Of a DNA stretch of 40,197 nt, positions 10,581 to 17,700 are shown piece after piece. The stretch spans positions 1-40,197 of the forward strand of contig JAAYTD010000080.1 of assembly GCA_012518115.1 (NCBI GenBank). The letters are read 5' to 3'. Origin of the DNA: Ignavibacteria bacterium (GTDB lineage: Bacteria; Bacteroidota; Ignavibacteria; Kapaibacteriales; UBA2268). The position numbers were made by a program, and so were the translations under genes. Every line of letters starts with the position of its first letter. The stretch's first letter is position 1. The notes under the pieces are model-generated. The model searched no databases, had not been told where the DNA came from, and saw only the letters and a list, made by a program, of their open reading frames with translations.

Positions 10581-10656
10581 ACAGTCTCTCAAGAGGAGAA
10601 TTTAACTAATTCAATCTGAATATTATCCACTTCAAAAATACAAAAATAAAATGAAT

Positions 10657-10696
10657 TAAAAAAATAAAAGTACCCGCCCGACTTGGACAGGTACTT
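10657..10696 (-). terminator. Rho-independent terminator of the mutL-aspS-lipoprotein operon
   Basis: Read on the minus strand, AAGTACC-TGTCC (from 10696) pairs with GGGCG-GGTACTT (to 10669) around the loop AAGTC, giving about 12 pairs including two G-U wobbles. It is followed immediately by TTTTATTTTTTT. It lies 47 nt after the lipoprotein stop codon. Confidence 0.8.
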
Positions 10697-10742
10697 AAAA
10701 TATATTTTCTTACTAACAATTACTTTTTTTTACAATAGATTT

Positions 10743-11318
10743 TTAGTTATAGAAATTTGCTTTAAGTTGGCTCCATGTTTTATATTGGCTATCTTTTTTA
10801 TCAAAATCTTGCCATTTTGTAATAGCCCATAATCCATTGTTTTCTGCTGAAATAGTAATTATCATTTGACCTTCATATATGTTTTCTATATTTTGCATTT
10901 GGAAATCGCATCTTATCATATATTCTGCATTAAATACAGCTGAATCTGTTGATATGAAATCAAATTTTTGTTTGTCAAATATAAGCTGAGGATTGCTTTC
11001 ATTTTGCATATTAGCTATAGTAGCTTTCATATATTTTTGCTCATTCTGATAATCCCAATTTTGAAATATTGACTGATACTTAGCCATAACATTACTTGTA
11101 GGATAAAACTTGAACTTAGTTTTAGAAAAACATTCGGAATAGTTATTTCCATTCTTGTTGTTAAACGCTTCTATCAAGTTTTGCATAACAATATCAGGAG
11201 TAGTAGGCGGCACAAATGTTCCTCTACTTCCTTCTGGATTTTCAGGCTCACGCGTTTCTAATATGGAACACGCACAAGCAGTAATTATTATAACTATAGT
11301 AATGAAAAATCGTTTCAT
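10743..11318 (-). CDS. Small lipoprotein, hypothetical
   Basis: The 191-residue product has a lipoprotein signal (MKRFFITIVIIITACAC) with the lipidated cysteine at residue 15 or 17. After a Pro/Glu-rich linker (ETREPENPEGSRG) comes a segment PDIVMQNLIEAFNNKNGNNY and YSECFS, a pattern typical of NTF2-like or SnoaL-like cone folds, and the end has paired strands (WAITKWQDF) consistent with that. The start codon overlaps the end of aspS by four bases (ATGA), so translation is probably coupled and the gene is the last of the mutL-aspS operon. I recall similar lipoproteins in Ignavibacteria/Kapabacteria, but no function is known to me. Confidence 0.75.
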   Translation of the reverse strand: MKRFFITIVIIITACACSILETREPENPEGSRGTFVPPTTPDIVMQNLIEAFNNKNGNNYSECFSKTKFKFYPTSNVMAKYQSIFQNWDYQNEQKYMKATIANMQNESNPQLIFDKQKFDFISTDSAVFNAEYMIRCDFQMQNIENIYEGQMIITISAENNGLWAITKWQDFDKKDSQYKTWSQLKANFYN

Positions 11319-13090
11319 ACTTCTTTTTTAATCAAACATATATGTAGTTCTTTCAACTGTTTTTCATCTACTTCGCTGGGAGCTCCATCCATAATAGAAA
11401 TTCCGCTAGTTGTTTTTGGGAAAGCTATCACATCTCTTATGTTTTCTGTTTTTGCGAGCATCATAACAATTCTATCTAATCCGAGAGCTATGCCAGCGTG
11501 TGGCGGAGCTCCGAACTTCAAAGCTTTTAGCAAATATCCAAATTTTTCTTCAGCTTCTTCTTCTTTCAATCCTATTAACTTAAAGATTTTTTGTTGAATG
11601 TCGTTTTCGTGTATTCTCACGCTTCCGCCACCGAGTTCAGCACCATTTACAACGAGATCATAAGCTTGTGCAGATAATTTTTCGGGATTAGTATCAATAA
11701 ATTCCATATCTTCACTTTTGGGAGCAGTAAACGGGTGGTGCATAGCAACATATCTTTTTTCCTCTTCATCATATTCAAAAAGAGGAAAATCCACAACCCA
11801 ATGGAAAGAAAAATCATCTTTAACTTTTTCTATAATGCCTAATTGCTTAGCCATTTCAAGTCTTAACGCTCCTAATATAATAAGAGCTCTTTCTTTTTCA
11901 TCCGATGATATTAGAATTAAATCGCCATCTTGAGCATTAGCTTTTTCGGTAATAGAATCAAGTTCTTCTTTTGTCAAGAACTTAGCAATAGGAGAATTTA
12001 TCTCGCCTTTATCATATTTTATATATGCAAGCCCTTTAGCACCATATTTTTTAGCGAACTCGGTCAGCATATCAATTTGTTTTCTTGAATAATGTGCTGC
12101 ATTTTTAGCATTTATCAAAGCAATTCTTCCATTATTCGCGATAACTTCACTAAACACTTTGAATTCACAATTTTTCATATCTTCTGTAATATCTACAATT
12201 TCCATTCCGAATCTTAAATCAGGTTTATCAGATCCAAATCTTTCCATTGCTTCTTGATATTTCATTTTTTTGAAAGGTCTTTTTACGTCAATATTCAGTA
12301 CGTTTTTCCATAATTTTGCGATAAATTCTTCTATAAGTTCAAAAATATCTTCTTTTTCTACGAAAGACATTTCTATATCAATCTGCGTAAATTCAGGTTG
12401 TCTATCGCTACGTAAGTCTTCATCACGGAAACACTTAGCTATTTGAATATATTTGTCAAAACCTGATACCATAAGTATTTGTTTGAATATTTGAGGCGAT
12501 TGCGGTAAGGCATAGAATTTTCCTTTATTTATTCTACTTGGCACAAGAAAATCACGCGCTCCTTCGGGAGTAGATTTCATCAATATCGGCGTTTCTATTT
12601 CTAAAAATCCTTTTTCATCAAAGAAAGTGTGCATAGTTTGATAAACTCTATTTCTTATGATGAAGTTTTTCTGCAAAGAGTGTCTTCTTAAATCTAAATA
12701 TCTGTATCTTAATTTAATTTCTTCATTAGTTTCGATATCATCAGCAATTTCAAAAGGCGGGAGCTCCGATTTATTGATAACTCCGTAATTATCTAACAAT
12801 AATTCTACGTATCCTGTAGGTAATTTTGGATTTGGGCTTGTTCTTAGGCGTAATTTTCCCTCGCACCATATCACATATTCAGATTTCAATTCTTTTGCTT
12901 TTTCTGCAAGTTCTGCATTGTTTTCAGGTTCAATGACAAGTTGCATAATGCCGTATCTATCGCGTAGATCTATAAATATGAGTCCTCCCATATTTCTGAC
13001 ACTACTGATCCAGCCGTTTAGAACATAACTTTTACCTACTTGTTCTTTATTTAACTCTCCGCATTTTGCGGTTCTTTTTTTCCAATTCAT
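11315..13090 (-). CDS. aspS: Aspartyl-tRNA synthetase
   Basis: This 591-residue class II synthetase charges tRNA-Asp in the cytoplasm. The N-terminal OB-fold anticodon domain covers about residues 1-110 (VLNGWISSVRNMGGLIFIDL). Class II motif 2 is CFRDEDLRSDRQPEFTQIDI, and motif 3 is GIALGLDRIVMML near the C-terminus. The long insertion between motifs 2 and 3 is the bacterial GAD domain. Length is normal for the bacterial type (about 590). At the position where non-discriminating bacterial enzymes tend to carry His and E. coli carries Leu, this protein has Met (RNMGG), so tRNA specificity cannot be read from it. It follows mutL by 105 bp and has its own likely promoter at 13125-13132. Confidence 0.97.
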   Translation of the reverse strand: MNWKKRTAKCGELNKEQVGKSYVLNGWISSVRNMGGLIFIDLRDRYGIMQLVIEPENNAELAEKAKELKSEYVIWCEGKLRLRTSPNPKLPTGYVELLLDNYGVINKSELPPFEIADDIETNEEIKLRYRYLDLRRHSLQKNFIIRNRVYQTMHTFFDEKGFLEIETPILMKSTPEGARDFLVPSRINKGKFYALPQSPQIFKQILMVSGFDKYIQIAKCFRDEDLRSDRQPEFTQIDIEMSFVEKEDIFELIEEFIAKLWKNVLNIDVKRPFKKMKYQEAMERFGSDKPDLRFGMEIVDITEDMKNCEFKVFSEVIANNGRIALINAKNAAHYSRKQIDMLTEFAKKYGAKGLAYIKYDKGEINSPIAKFLTKEELDSITEKANAQDGDLILISSDEKERALIILGALRLEMAKQLGIIEKVKDDFSFHWVVDFPLFEYDEEEKRYVAMHHPFTAPKSEDMEFIDTNPEKLSAQAYDLVVNGAELGGGSVRIHENDIQQKIFKLIGLKEEEAEEKFGYLLKALKFGAPPHAGIALGLDRIVMMLAKTENIRDVIAFPKTTSGISIMDGAPSEVDEKQLKELHICLIKKEV

Positions 13091-13124
13091 ATTGCTATAT
13101 TTATATTTTGTTGTTCATAAATTA

Positions 13125-13132
13125 CAAAAATA
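13125..13132 (-). promoter_or_regulatory. Probable aspS promoter, -7 element
   Basis: On the minus strand this reads TATTTTTG, matching the Bacteroidota TAnnTTTG -7 consensus, about 35 nt before the aspS start. No TTTG at the ideal -33 distance is seen, so it may be a secondary promoter inside the mutL-aspS operon. Confidence 0.45.
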
Positions 13133-13195
13133 CGATTTTTTTTCAAATAAACCTTTTTAAAAGTTTCCTTGATGATTTATATTTTTACATATTAA

Positions 13196-14251
13196 TTAAA
13201 TTCTTCCAAATCGCTTATCAAGCTCTTGCATAGTAAAATGGATAATTATAGGTCTCCCGTGAGGACATATATGTGGCATTTTACATTTAAACAGATTGGA
13301 AATGATTGTTTTCATTTCGTTCAGTTCAAGAGCTTGCCCTGCTTTGATTGCGGACTTACACGCTACTGTTGCAGCTATTTTTTCTTGTTTGCTACTATGT
13401 TTCAATGTTTCACTATTTTCATATTCGTCTATAATTTCACAAATAGCATTTTCAGCATCGCCAATTTTCAAATCGCTTGGAGTAGCAGAAATTATAACGT
13501 TTTCATTCTCTATTTCAAAATCAAATCCTATTCTTTTTAGCTCTTGTTCAATATCTTTTATAGTTTCAATTTGTTTGTAATTTAATTTGATTGTTACAGG
13601 AAAAAGTAATGCTTGCGGTATCCCTGAATTATTATTAAGCTTACGAATAATATCCTCATATATATAGCGTTCATGTGCATTATGTTGATCTATAGCAATA
13701 AAACCATTTCTTACTTGTAAGAAAATATATTTATTATGTAATTGCCATATATTTGTATCACTTATATCATAACTCTGCAAGTCAGAATAATTTTGTTCTG
13801 TTTTCTCTACTATATATTTTTCTTCTGTAAAATTATTGTTTTTGAAAACGTTTTCATTCGGAGCTGCTTTATATCTTTCTTGACTAATTGAATTATATAA
13901 TGTATCTGTAGCTTTCTTTATTTGAAATTGACTAGCTTTATCATAGGTGTTTTTTTGAAAACTCTGCCAATTATGTTTTTCTTTTAGGTCGTTAGAGAAA
14001 TAGTTTGGTTTGCTCCGTTTTTCAACAACTTCGCCTGTTTCTTTATCTACTGTTAAAATTTTATTTTCGTCTTTTATTTCAATTGTATTTTGTACTGCAC
14101 TTGTTTCTATTAAGTTAGTAATTTTCAAGGCATCTTCAACCGCATCTTTTACGCAAGTAAAAATAAATCTTTCGTTATCAAAACGTACTTCATTTTTTTG
14201 CGGATGCACATTAACATCTACCGATTTATAATCTACTTCTAAATTTAGCAC
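13196..14251 (-). CDS. mutL: DNA mismatch repair protein MutL, C-terminal part (frameshifted gene)
   Basis: This frame carries the rest of MutL. It begins with the end of the transducer domain, VDVNVHPQKNEVRF, a hallmark MutL motif. The C-terminal dimerisation/endonuclease domain has DQHNAHERYIYE (the DQHA-x2-E-x4-E metal site, with Asn for Ala), ACKSAIKAGQ, CPHGRP and the final RFGRI, so this is the nicking type of MutL found in bacteria without MutH. Coding continues upstream of the listed ATG, without a stop, through HLIARNLKPFFVLNLEVDY to the T run at 14295-14302. There is no independent ribosome site, so as sequenced this half is unlikely to be made efficiently. Confidence 0.9.
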   Translation of the reverse strand: MLNLEVDYKSVDVNVHPQKNEVRFDNERFIFTCVKDAVEDALKITNLIETSAVQNTIEIKDENKILTVDKETGEVVEKRSKPNYFSNDLKEKHNWQSFQKNTYDKASQFQIKKATDTLYNSISQERYKAAPNENVFKNNNFTEEKYIVEKTEQNYSDLQSYDISDTNIWQLHNKYIFLQVRNGFIAIDQHNAHERYIYEDIIRKLNNNSGIPQALLFPVTIKLNYKQIETIKDIEQELKRIGFDFEIENENVIISATPSDLKIGDAENAICEIIDEYENSETLKHSSKQEKIAATVACKSAIKAGQALELNEMKTIISNLFKCKMPHICPHGRPIIIHFTMQELDKRFGRI

Positions 14252-14285
14252 AAAAAATGGTTTTAAATTGCGAGCAATAAGATGT

Positions 14286-15107
14286 TCAAATGCTAAAAAA
14301 AACAGCGTAAGATAATTGTTTGCTCAATATAGGGCGTTTGTTAAGAAAAAGATATTGAGTTGTAGCGCCTGTTTTTGCTAATTGTGGCTGACCAACATAA
14401 CCAGAAATTTTAATGTTATTAGCGAAAGTTTTATCAACTTTTAGCAAGTTTCCGTCTGAGTAAGAGCTAGTTACAAGTTCTATGATTCTATTTTCTAATT
14501 CCGCAGGTTTTGCATCAAAAATTAATTTGTTGTTGTCATAAAAAATAAATCTTTTGTCAGGATGAGCTATAGCTATCCTTTTCAAAGTATCATCAACTTT
14601 CTTAAATTCCGTTAAATCTGTCTTTAAAAACTTACGCCTTGCAGGAGTGTTAAAAAATAAATTCTTCACAAAAATTTGCGTTCCTACCTGCATATTGATA
14701 GGTTCTACTACAAATTCTTTCAAAGGCTCTGCTTGTAATCTCCAACCATGTTCATCTTCCGCTCTACGCGTCTGTATCTCTAATAAACTCACCGAAGAAA
14801 TTGCCGCTAGTGCCTCGCCACGAAACCCAAAAGTACGAATTTCGTCTAATTGTTCGCTTGTAAACAGCTTGCTTGTAGTATGTCTAAGTGGCGCTAGTAG
14901 CAAATCTTCTTTGCTCATACCACAGCCATCATCTAAAATTTGTATTAAAGTTTTGCCTGACTTTTGCAAAAAAACACAAATCGTATTAGCACCCGCATCT
15001 AATGAGTTTTCAACTAGCTCTTTTACAACAGATTCAGGATTTTGTACTACCTCACCCGCTGCAATTTGATTTGCTAAAAACTCCGATAAAACTTTTATTT
15101 TTCCCAT
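14286..15107 (-). CDS. mutL: DNA mismatch repair protein MutL, N-terminal part (frameshifted gene)
   Basis: These 273 residues hold the GHKL ATPase and most of the transducer domain of MutL, which couples MutS mismatch recognition to strand incision. Motifs are NQIAAGEVVQNPESVVKELV with ENSLDAGA, then DDGCGM, and TFGFRGEALAAISS. The frame ends at VFFSI after reading through eight consecutive T on the coding strand (A8 at 14295-14302). With seven T the reading would continue as AVFLAFEHLIARNLKPFF into the C-terminal half, giving one 636-residue protein of ordinary MutL length. First gene of the mutL-aspS-lipoprotein operon. Confidence 0.93.
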   Translation of the reverse strand: MGKIKVLSEFLANQIAAGEVVQNPESVVKELVENSLDAGANTICVFLQKSGKTLIQILDDGCGMSKEDLLLAPLRHTTSKLFTSEQLDEIRTFGFRGEALAAISSVSLLEIQTRRAEDEHGWRLQAEPLKEFVVEPINMQVGTQIFVKNLFFNTPARRKFLKTDLTEFKKVDDTLKRIAIAHPDKRFIFYDNNKLIFDAKPAELENRIIELVTSSYSDGNLLKVDKTFANNIKISGYVGQPQLAKTGATTQYLFLNKRPILSKQLSYAVFFSI

Positions 15108-15130
15108 TTTATTCTATTTTTATATAATTA

Positions 15131-15138
15131 CAAATATA
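15131..15138 (-). promoter_or_regulatory. Probable mutL promoter, -7 element
   Basis: The minus strand reads TATATTTG, a match to the Bacteroidota TAnnTTTG -7 element, 24 nt before the mutL start codon. A good -33 TTTG is not visible. Confidence 0.5.
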
Positions 15139-15230
15139 CGAAGTAAAAAACATTTTACGAAAAAAATAAATAATACTTACTTTTTTAAAGTGGTGAGTAG
15201 TTATTTTTTTTACAATTGACAATGATTTTA

Positions 15231-15272
15231 ACCGCAAAGAACACAAAGAATTACGCAAAGCACGCAAAGAAG
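15231..15272 (+). repeat. Four CGCAAAG-like direct repeats
   Basis: CGCAAAG, CACAAAG, CGCAAAG and CGCAAAG recur at 9- to 12-bp spacing (ACCGCAAAG, ACACAAAG, TTACGCAAAG, CACGCAAAG). I remember similar runs in many Bacteroidota intergenic regions; role unknown. Confidence 0.6.
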
Positions 15273-15284
15273 ACGGAAGTCGGA

Positions 15285-15337
15285 TTGTGTCAGAACTATG
15301 ATTTATGGGATTTGTATGATTTGGGTGATCTTATTCA
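15285..15337 (+). repeat. 9-bp periodic repeat array, left arm
   Basis: After ATTGTGTCAGAACTA comes an exact 9-bp period: TGATTTATG, GGATTTGTA, TGATTTGGG, TGATCTTAT. The same lead and period recur in reverse complement at 15772-15823, so the two arrays bracket the palindrome block. Confidence 0.7.
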
Positions 15338-15363
15338 AAAACAGAAAAAGGTAAATATAAAAA

Positions 15364-15480
15364 TGTGCCGTAGGCACAAAATATCGGTAAAAAAAGTGTA
15401 AGCTACTAATCTCGTCCCGTACGGGACGAAACAGAGGGAAATATAAACTTTTTTACCAAAATTCTATCCCTAACGGGATA
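15364..15480 (+). repeat. Three short palindromes, REP-like
   Basis: TGTGCCGTAGGCACA (15364-15378, followed by AAAATATCGGTA), CGTCCCGTACGGGACG (15413-15428, perfect 16 bp) and TATCCCTAACGGGATA (15465-15480). All share a C-rich half, a short centre with TA, and a G-rich half. Confidence 0.75.
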
Positions 15481-15500
15481 AAAAACAAGTATCCTTAAAA

Positions 15501-15667
15501 ATCCCGTAGGGATGACATTATTATAGCATTGTGAAACCCAAACGTTTATAAAACCCCGTAGGGGTGACATTTTTAATACGCAATAACGACAACGCTATGT
15601 CACCCCTACGGGGTTTATTTGTTTTTGTGCATTTAATTTTTCTATAATAATGACACCCCTTCGGGGT
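15501..15667 (+). repeat. CCCGTAGGG palindrome cluster including a 20-bp inverted repeat
   Basis: ATCCCGTAGGGAT (15501-15513), ACCCCGTAGGGGT (15553-15565), ACCCCTACGGGGT (15602-15614) and ACCCCTTCGGGGT (15654-15666). The copy AAACCCCGTAGGGGTGACAT at 15551-15570 is repeated exactly in reverse complement at 15597-15616 with 26 nt between. Each keeps GACAT or TGACA on the same side, so they have polarity. Confidence 0.75.
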
Positions 15668-15686
15668 TTGTGGTTAATTTTATTTA

Positions 15687-15771
15687 TAGACTACCCCGTC
15701 AAGCTGACGCTTGCCACCCCTTCGTGCCGAAGGGGAATTTGCAGCCCAACCTTCAGGCAAGTTGAATTCTA
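15687..15771 (+). repeat. Two-hairpin intergenic repeat, copy R1
   Basis: Begins GACTACCCCGTCAAGCTGAC; the first stem is CAAGC/GCTTG around TGAC, the second CCCCTTCG/CGAAGGGG. It continues AATTTGCAGCCCAA to ATTCTAAA. Relatives are at 17495-17586, 25033-25089 (inverted) and 33079-33134. Confidence 0.75.
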
Positions 15772-15823
15772 AAAAATCTCATAAATCACATAAATCACAA
15801 AAATCATAGTTCAGACAATATTA
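15772..15823 (-). repeat. 9-bp periodic repeat array, right arm (inverted)
   Basis: Read on the minus strand: ATTGTCTGAACTA followed by TGATTTTTG, TGATTTATG, TGATTTATG, AGATTTTTT, the same lead sequence and period as the left arm at 15285-15337. Confidence 0.7.
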
Positions 15824-15865
15824 AAAAATGTATAAATTAAATTTACTTTATTCTAAAATTATTTA

Positions 15866-15873
15866 TATATTTG
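15866..15873 (+). promoter_or_regulatory. Probable pabB promoter, -7 element
   Basis: TATATTTG matches the Bacteroidota TAnnTTTG -7 consensus, 31 nt before the pabB start codon. The -33 region has TTTA rather than TTTG. Confidence 0.55.
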
Positions 15874-15904
15874 CAAAATCATTTACTAATTATGAAAATA
15901 TCAA

Positions 15905-16882
15905 ATGGTATCTAAATTTTTCAAAAACCAAAGTTTTAGATCAATAAACCAGCTATCTCAACTGCGTATTCCTTTTATTTTTTTAATAAACTTTGCAAAA
16001 ACTGACATACGCTTATTTCCTATTCCTGCAAATACAAACGATATTTTGTATAAATTTCCAAACAGTACTAATTGTACCGAAACAGAAAATACACAAAACA
16101 TTAGTTTGACAATTAAAGAAACTGACTTTGAAAGCTACAAACAAAAATTTTCATATATTCAAGAAAAAATAAAAGAAGGAAAAATCACTCAGATAAATCT
16201 GACACAAGCAACTCCAATTACACCTAATAAAACTCTCAAGGAGATTTATTTTGTTTCAAACGCTTTATATAAATTATATCTTCCTAATCATTTTATTGTT
16301 TTTTCACCTGAAACTTTTATTAAAATTGAAGACAACACGCTTATTACTCACCCTATGAAAGGAACGATTGATGCTTCAATAGAAAATGCTGAAGAAAATA
16401 TCTTAAATGACACAAAAGAAAAAGAAGAACATCAAAAAGTAGTTGAAATGGTAAAATCAGAATTTTCTTGTTTGTCTGATAATGTTTGGATAGAAAGAGA
16501 CCGATATATCAGCAAAATTAAAACTAAGACTAAAACTTTACTACAAGTTAGCTCTGAAATCCGTGCAAAATTAGAACCAAATTGGCAAGATAATTTAGGT
16601 GACTTATTAGATTCTATACTTCCAGCTGCATCAATTTGTGGCGTTCCTAAGAATGAAGCTATTAAAATAATTAATGAAATTGAAGGCTACGACAGAGGTT
16701 TTTATAGTGGTGTAATAGGGATTTTCACAGGTGAAAGTTTAGATTCTGGAGTAATGATTAGATTTATTGAACAAAATGGAGATAATTATTTTTATAAAAG
16801 CGGTGGTGGAATTACAGAATTGAGCGATGCAGAAAAAGAATTTATTGAATTAAAAAACAAAATTTATGTCCCAATTTATTGA
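15905..16882 (+). CDS. pabB: Aminodeoxychorismate synthase component I (PabB)
   Basis: The 325-residue chorismate-binding enzyme aminates chorismate to 4-amino-4-deoxychorismate, the first step to p-aminobenzoate and folate. The short N-terminus with QLSQLRIPFIFLINF is typical of the compact Bacteroidota form. In the catalytic domain, THPMKGT carries the Lys that in PabB (PIKGT) attacks chorismate, separating it from anthranilate synthase and MenF/EntC. ILPAASICGVPKNEA, GYDRGFYSGVIGIF and KSGGGIT are the usual conserved segments. It overlaps the next gene, pabC, by 17 nt. The glutaminase PabA is not in the window. A 7-codon ATG frame at 15892 just upstream looks incidental. Confidence 0.9.
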   Translation: MVSKFFKNQSFRSINQLSQLRIPFIFLINFAKTDIRLFPIPANTNDILYKFPNSTNCTETENTQNISLTIKETDFESYKQKFSYIQEKIKEGKITQINLTQATPITPNKTLKEIYFVSNALYKLYLPNHFIVFSPETFIKIEDNTLITHPMKGTIDASIENAEENILNDTKEKEEHQKVVEMVKSEFSCLSDNVWIERDRYISKIKTKTKTLLQVSSEIRAKLEPNWQDNLGDLLDSILPAASICGVPKNEAIKIINEIEGYDRGFYSGVIGIFTGESLDSGVMIRFIEQNGDNYFYKSGGGITELSDAEKEFIELKNKIYVPIY

Positions 16883-17453
16883 AACAATACGCTTAGAAAA
16901 TGGCGTCTTGCATAGTTTAAATTACCACCAAGAAAGAGTGAATAAAACTTTTTTACAGTTTTTTAAAACATCGTCAAGTTTTTCGCTTGAAAAAGTTATC
17001 TCTAAAAACAAACTTCCCCAACAAGGATTGTTTAAGTTAAGAATTGTTTATGACGCACTTCAACAATCAATAGAATTTGCAGAATACATAAGAGCAAAGT
17101 TTAATAGCTATAAATTAGTAGAGATAGACAATAATTTTAGATATTCATTTAAAAGTACTGATAGAAAACTTTTTGACAAAATATCCCAAGAAGCTGATAA
17201 AAATACTTTGCCAATTTTAATTCAAAACAAAAATGTTAGCGATTCAGTATTCAGCAATCTTATATTTGAAAAAAATGGGAAATTATATTCGCCAAATACT
17301 CCGCTACTTTTTGGCACAATGCTAAGTCAAACTTTATTACAACATAAAATTAATATGATTACAATAAAAGAAGACGAAATCAAAAATTTTGATTACATCT
17401 ACCCTATCAATGCTATGAATCCACTTGGAGCAATTGAAAAGATTAAGATATAA
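16866..17453 (+). CDS. pabC: Aminotransferase class IV, probable aminodeoxychorismate lyase (PabC)
   Basis: A PLP-dependent fold-type IV enzyme of 195 residues that would release pyruvate from aminodeoxychorismate to give p-aminobenzoate. It is shorter than E. coli PabC (about 270), as is common for the Bacteroidota version. The N-terminus FIETIRLENGVLHSLNYHQE, then YSFKSTDRKLF with the probable PLP lysine, VSDSVFSNLIFEKNGKLYSP and TPLLFGTM fit the family in order. Overlap with pabB by 17 nt implies coupled translation and a shared pathway. No terminator was found after it; a repeat follows. Confidence 0.85.
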   Translation: MSQFIETIRLENGVLHSLNYHQERVNKTFLQFFKTSSSFSLEKVISKNKLPQQGLFKLRIVYDALQQSIEFAEYIRAKFNSYKLVEIDNNFRYSFKSTDRKLFDKISQEADKNTLPILIQNKNVSDSVFSNLIFEKNGKLYSPNTPLLFGTMLSQTLLQHKINMITIKEDEIKNFDYIYPINAMNPLGAIEKIKI

Positions 17454-17494
17454 TCTGATTATCAATTAAGAATATTTTAAATACAAGGGTGGCT

Positions 17495-17586
17495 TATTAA
17501 CTACCCCGTCAAGCTAGCGCTTGACACCCTTTTGTCCCAAAGGAGAATTTTGCTAGCCCAGCGAAGAATAGGAAAATTATTCTAAA
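17495..17586 (+). repeat. Two-hairpin intergenic repeat, copy R2
   Basis: ATTAACTACCCCGTCAAGCT opens it; stem one is CAAGC/GCTTG around TAGC, stem two CCTTTTG/CAAAGG (imperfect), followed by AGAATTTTGCTAGCCCA and ATTCTAAA, as in copy R1. Confidence 0.75.
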
Positions 17587-17638
17587 TGCTACAACAGTGT
17601 TTTTCTAAAGTTTTGTAAATTTTCTCATATTTATTTCG

Positions 17639-17646
17639 TAAGTTTG
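17639..17646 (+). promoter_or_regulatory. Probable scpB-bioBAF promoter, -7 element
   Basis: TAAGTTTG fits TAnnTTTG, with a TTTG at 17612-17615 (spacing 23, a little long). It lies 54 nt before scpB and would drive the whole scpB-bio cluster. Confidence 0.45.
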
Positions 17647-17700
17647 TAGGAATTTGTTTATACAAATTATTTTTAGATAATAACACAAGAAAATATATTA

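Larger units (their letters stand above)
10386..10742. other. Intergenic region with gene remnant, repeat fragment, inverted repeat and terminator
   Basis: This 357-bp gap holds the remnant at 10443-10580, a 12-bp perfect inverted repeat (CTGTGTAAAAAC at 10509-10520 and its complement at 10573-10584), a fragment of the CTCCTC-type repeat at 10586-10608, and the terminator at 10657-10696. No clear promoter for the AraC-type gene was found. Confidence 0.6.
15108..15904. other. Gene-free 0.8-kb block of structured repeats
   Basis: Between the divergent mutL and pabB genes no real coding frame exists. The open frame at 15216-15401 is repeat-derived (it would read YDLWDLYDLGDL). The block contains, in order, four CGCAAAG-like direct repeats, a 9-bp periodic TGATTT array, seven short palindromes, one two-hairpin repeat, and a second 9-bp periodic array in inverted orientation, then the pabB promoter. 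These are listed separately. Confidence 0.75.

Noticed and set aside
15216-15401. 61-codon open frame reading YDLWDLYDLGDLI
   Set aside because: It is a translation of the 9-bp periodic DNA repeat and a palindrome, with no ribosome site; such frames are repeat artefacts.
15364-15667. Possible CRISPR array
   Set aside because: The units are short palindromes of differing sequence and orientation at irregular spacing, with no constant spacer length and no cas genes nearby.
15892-15915. Seven-codon ATG frame (MKISNGI) overlapping the pabB start as a leader peptide
   Set aside because: No attenuator hairpin or amino-acid bias relevant to aromatic synthesis; short frames like this are expected by chance.
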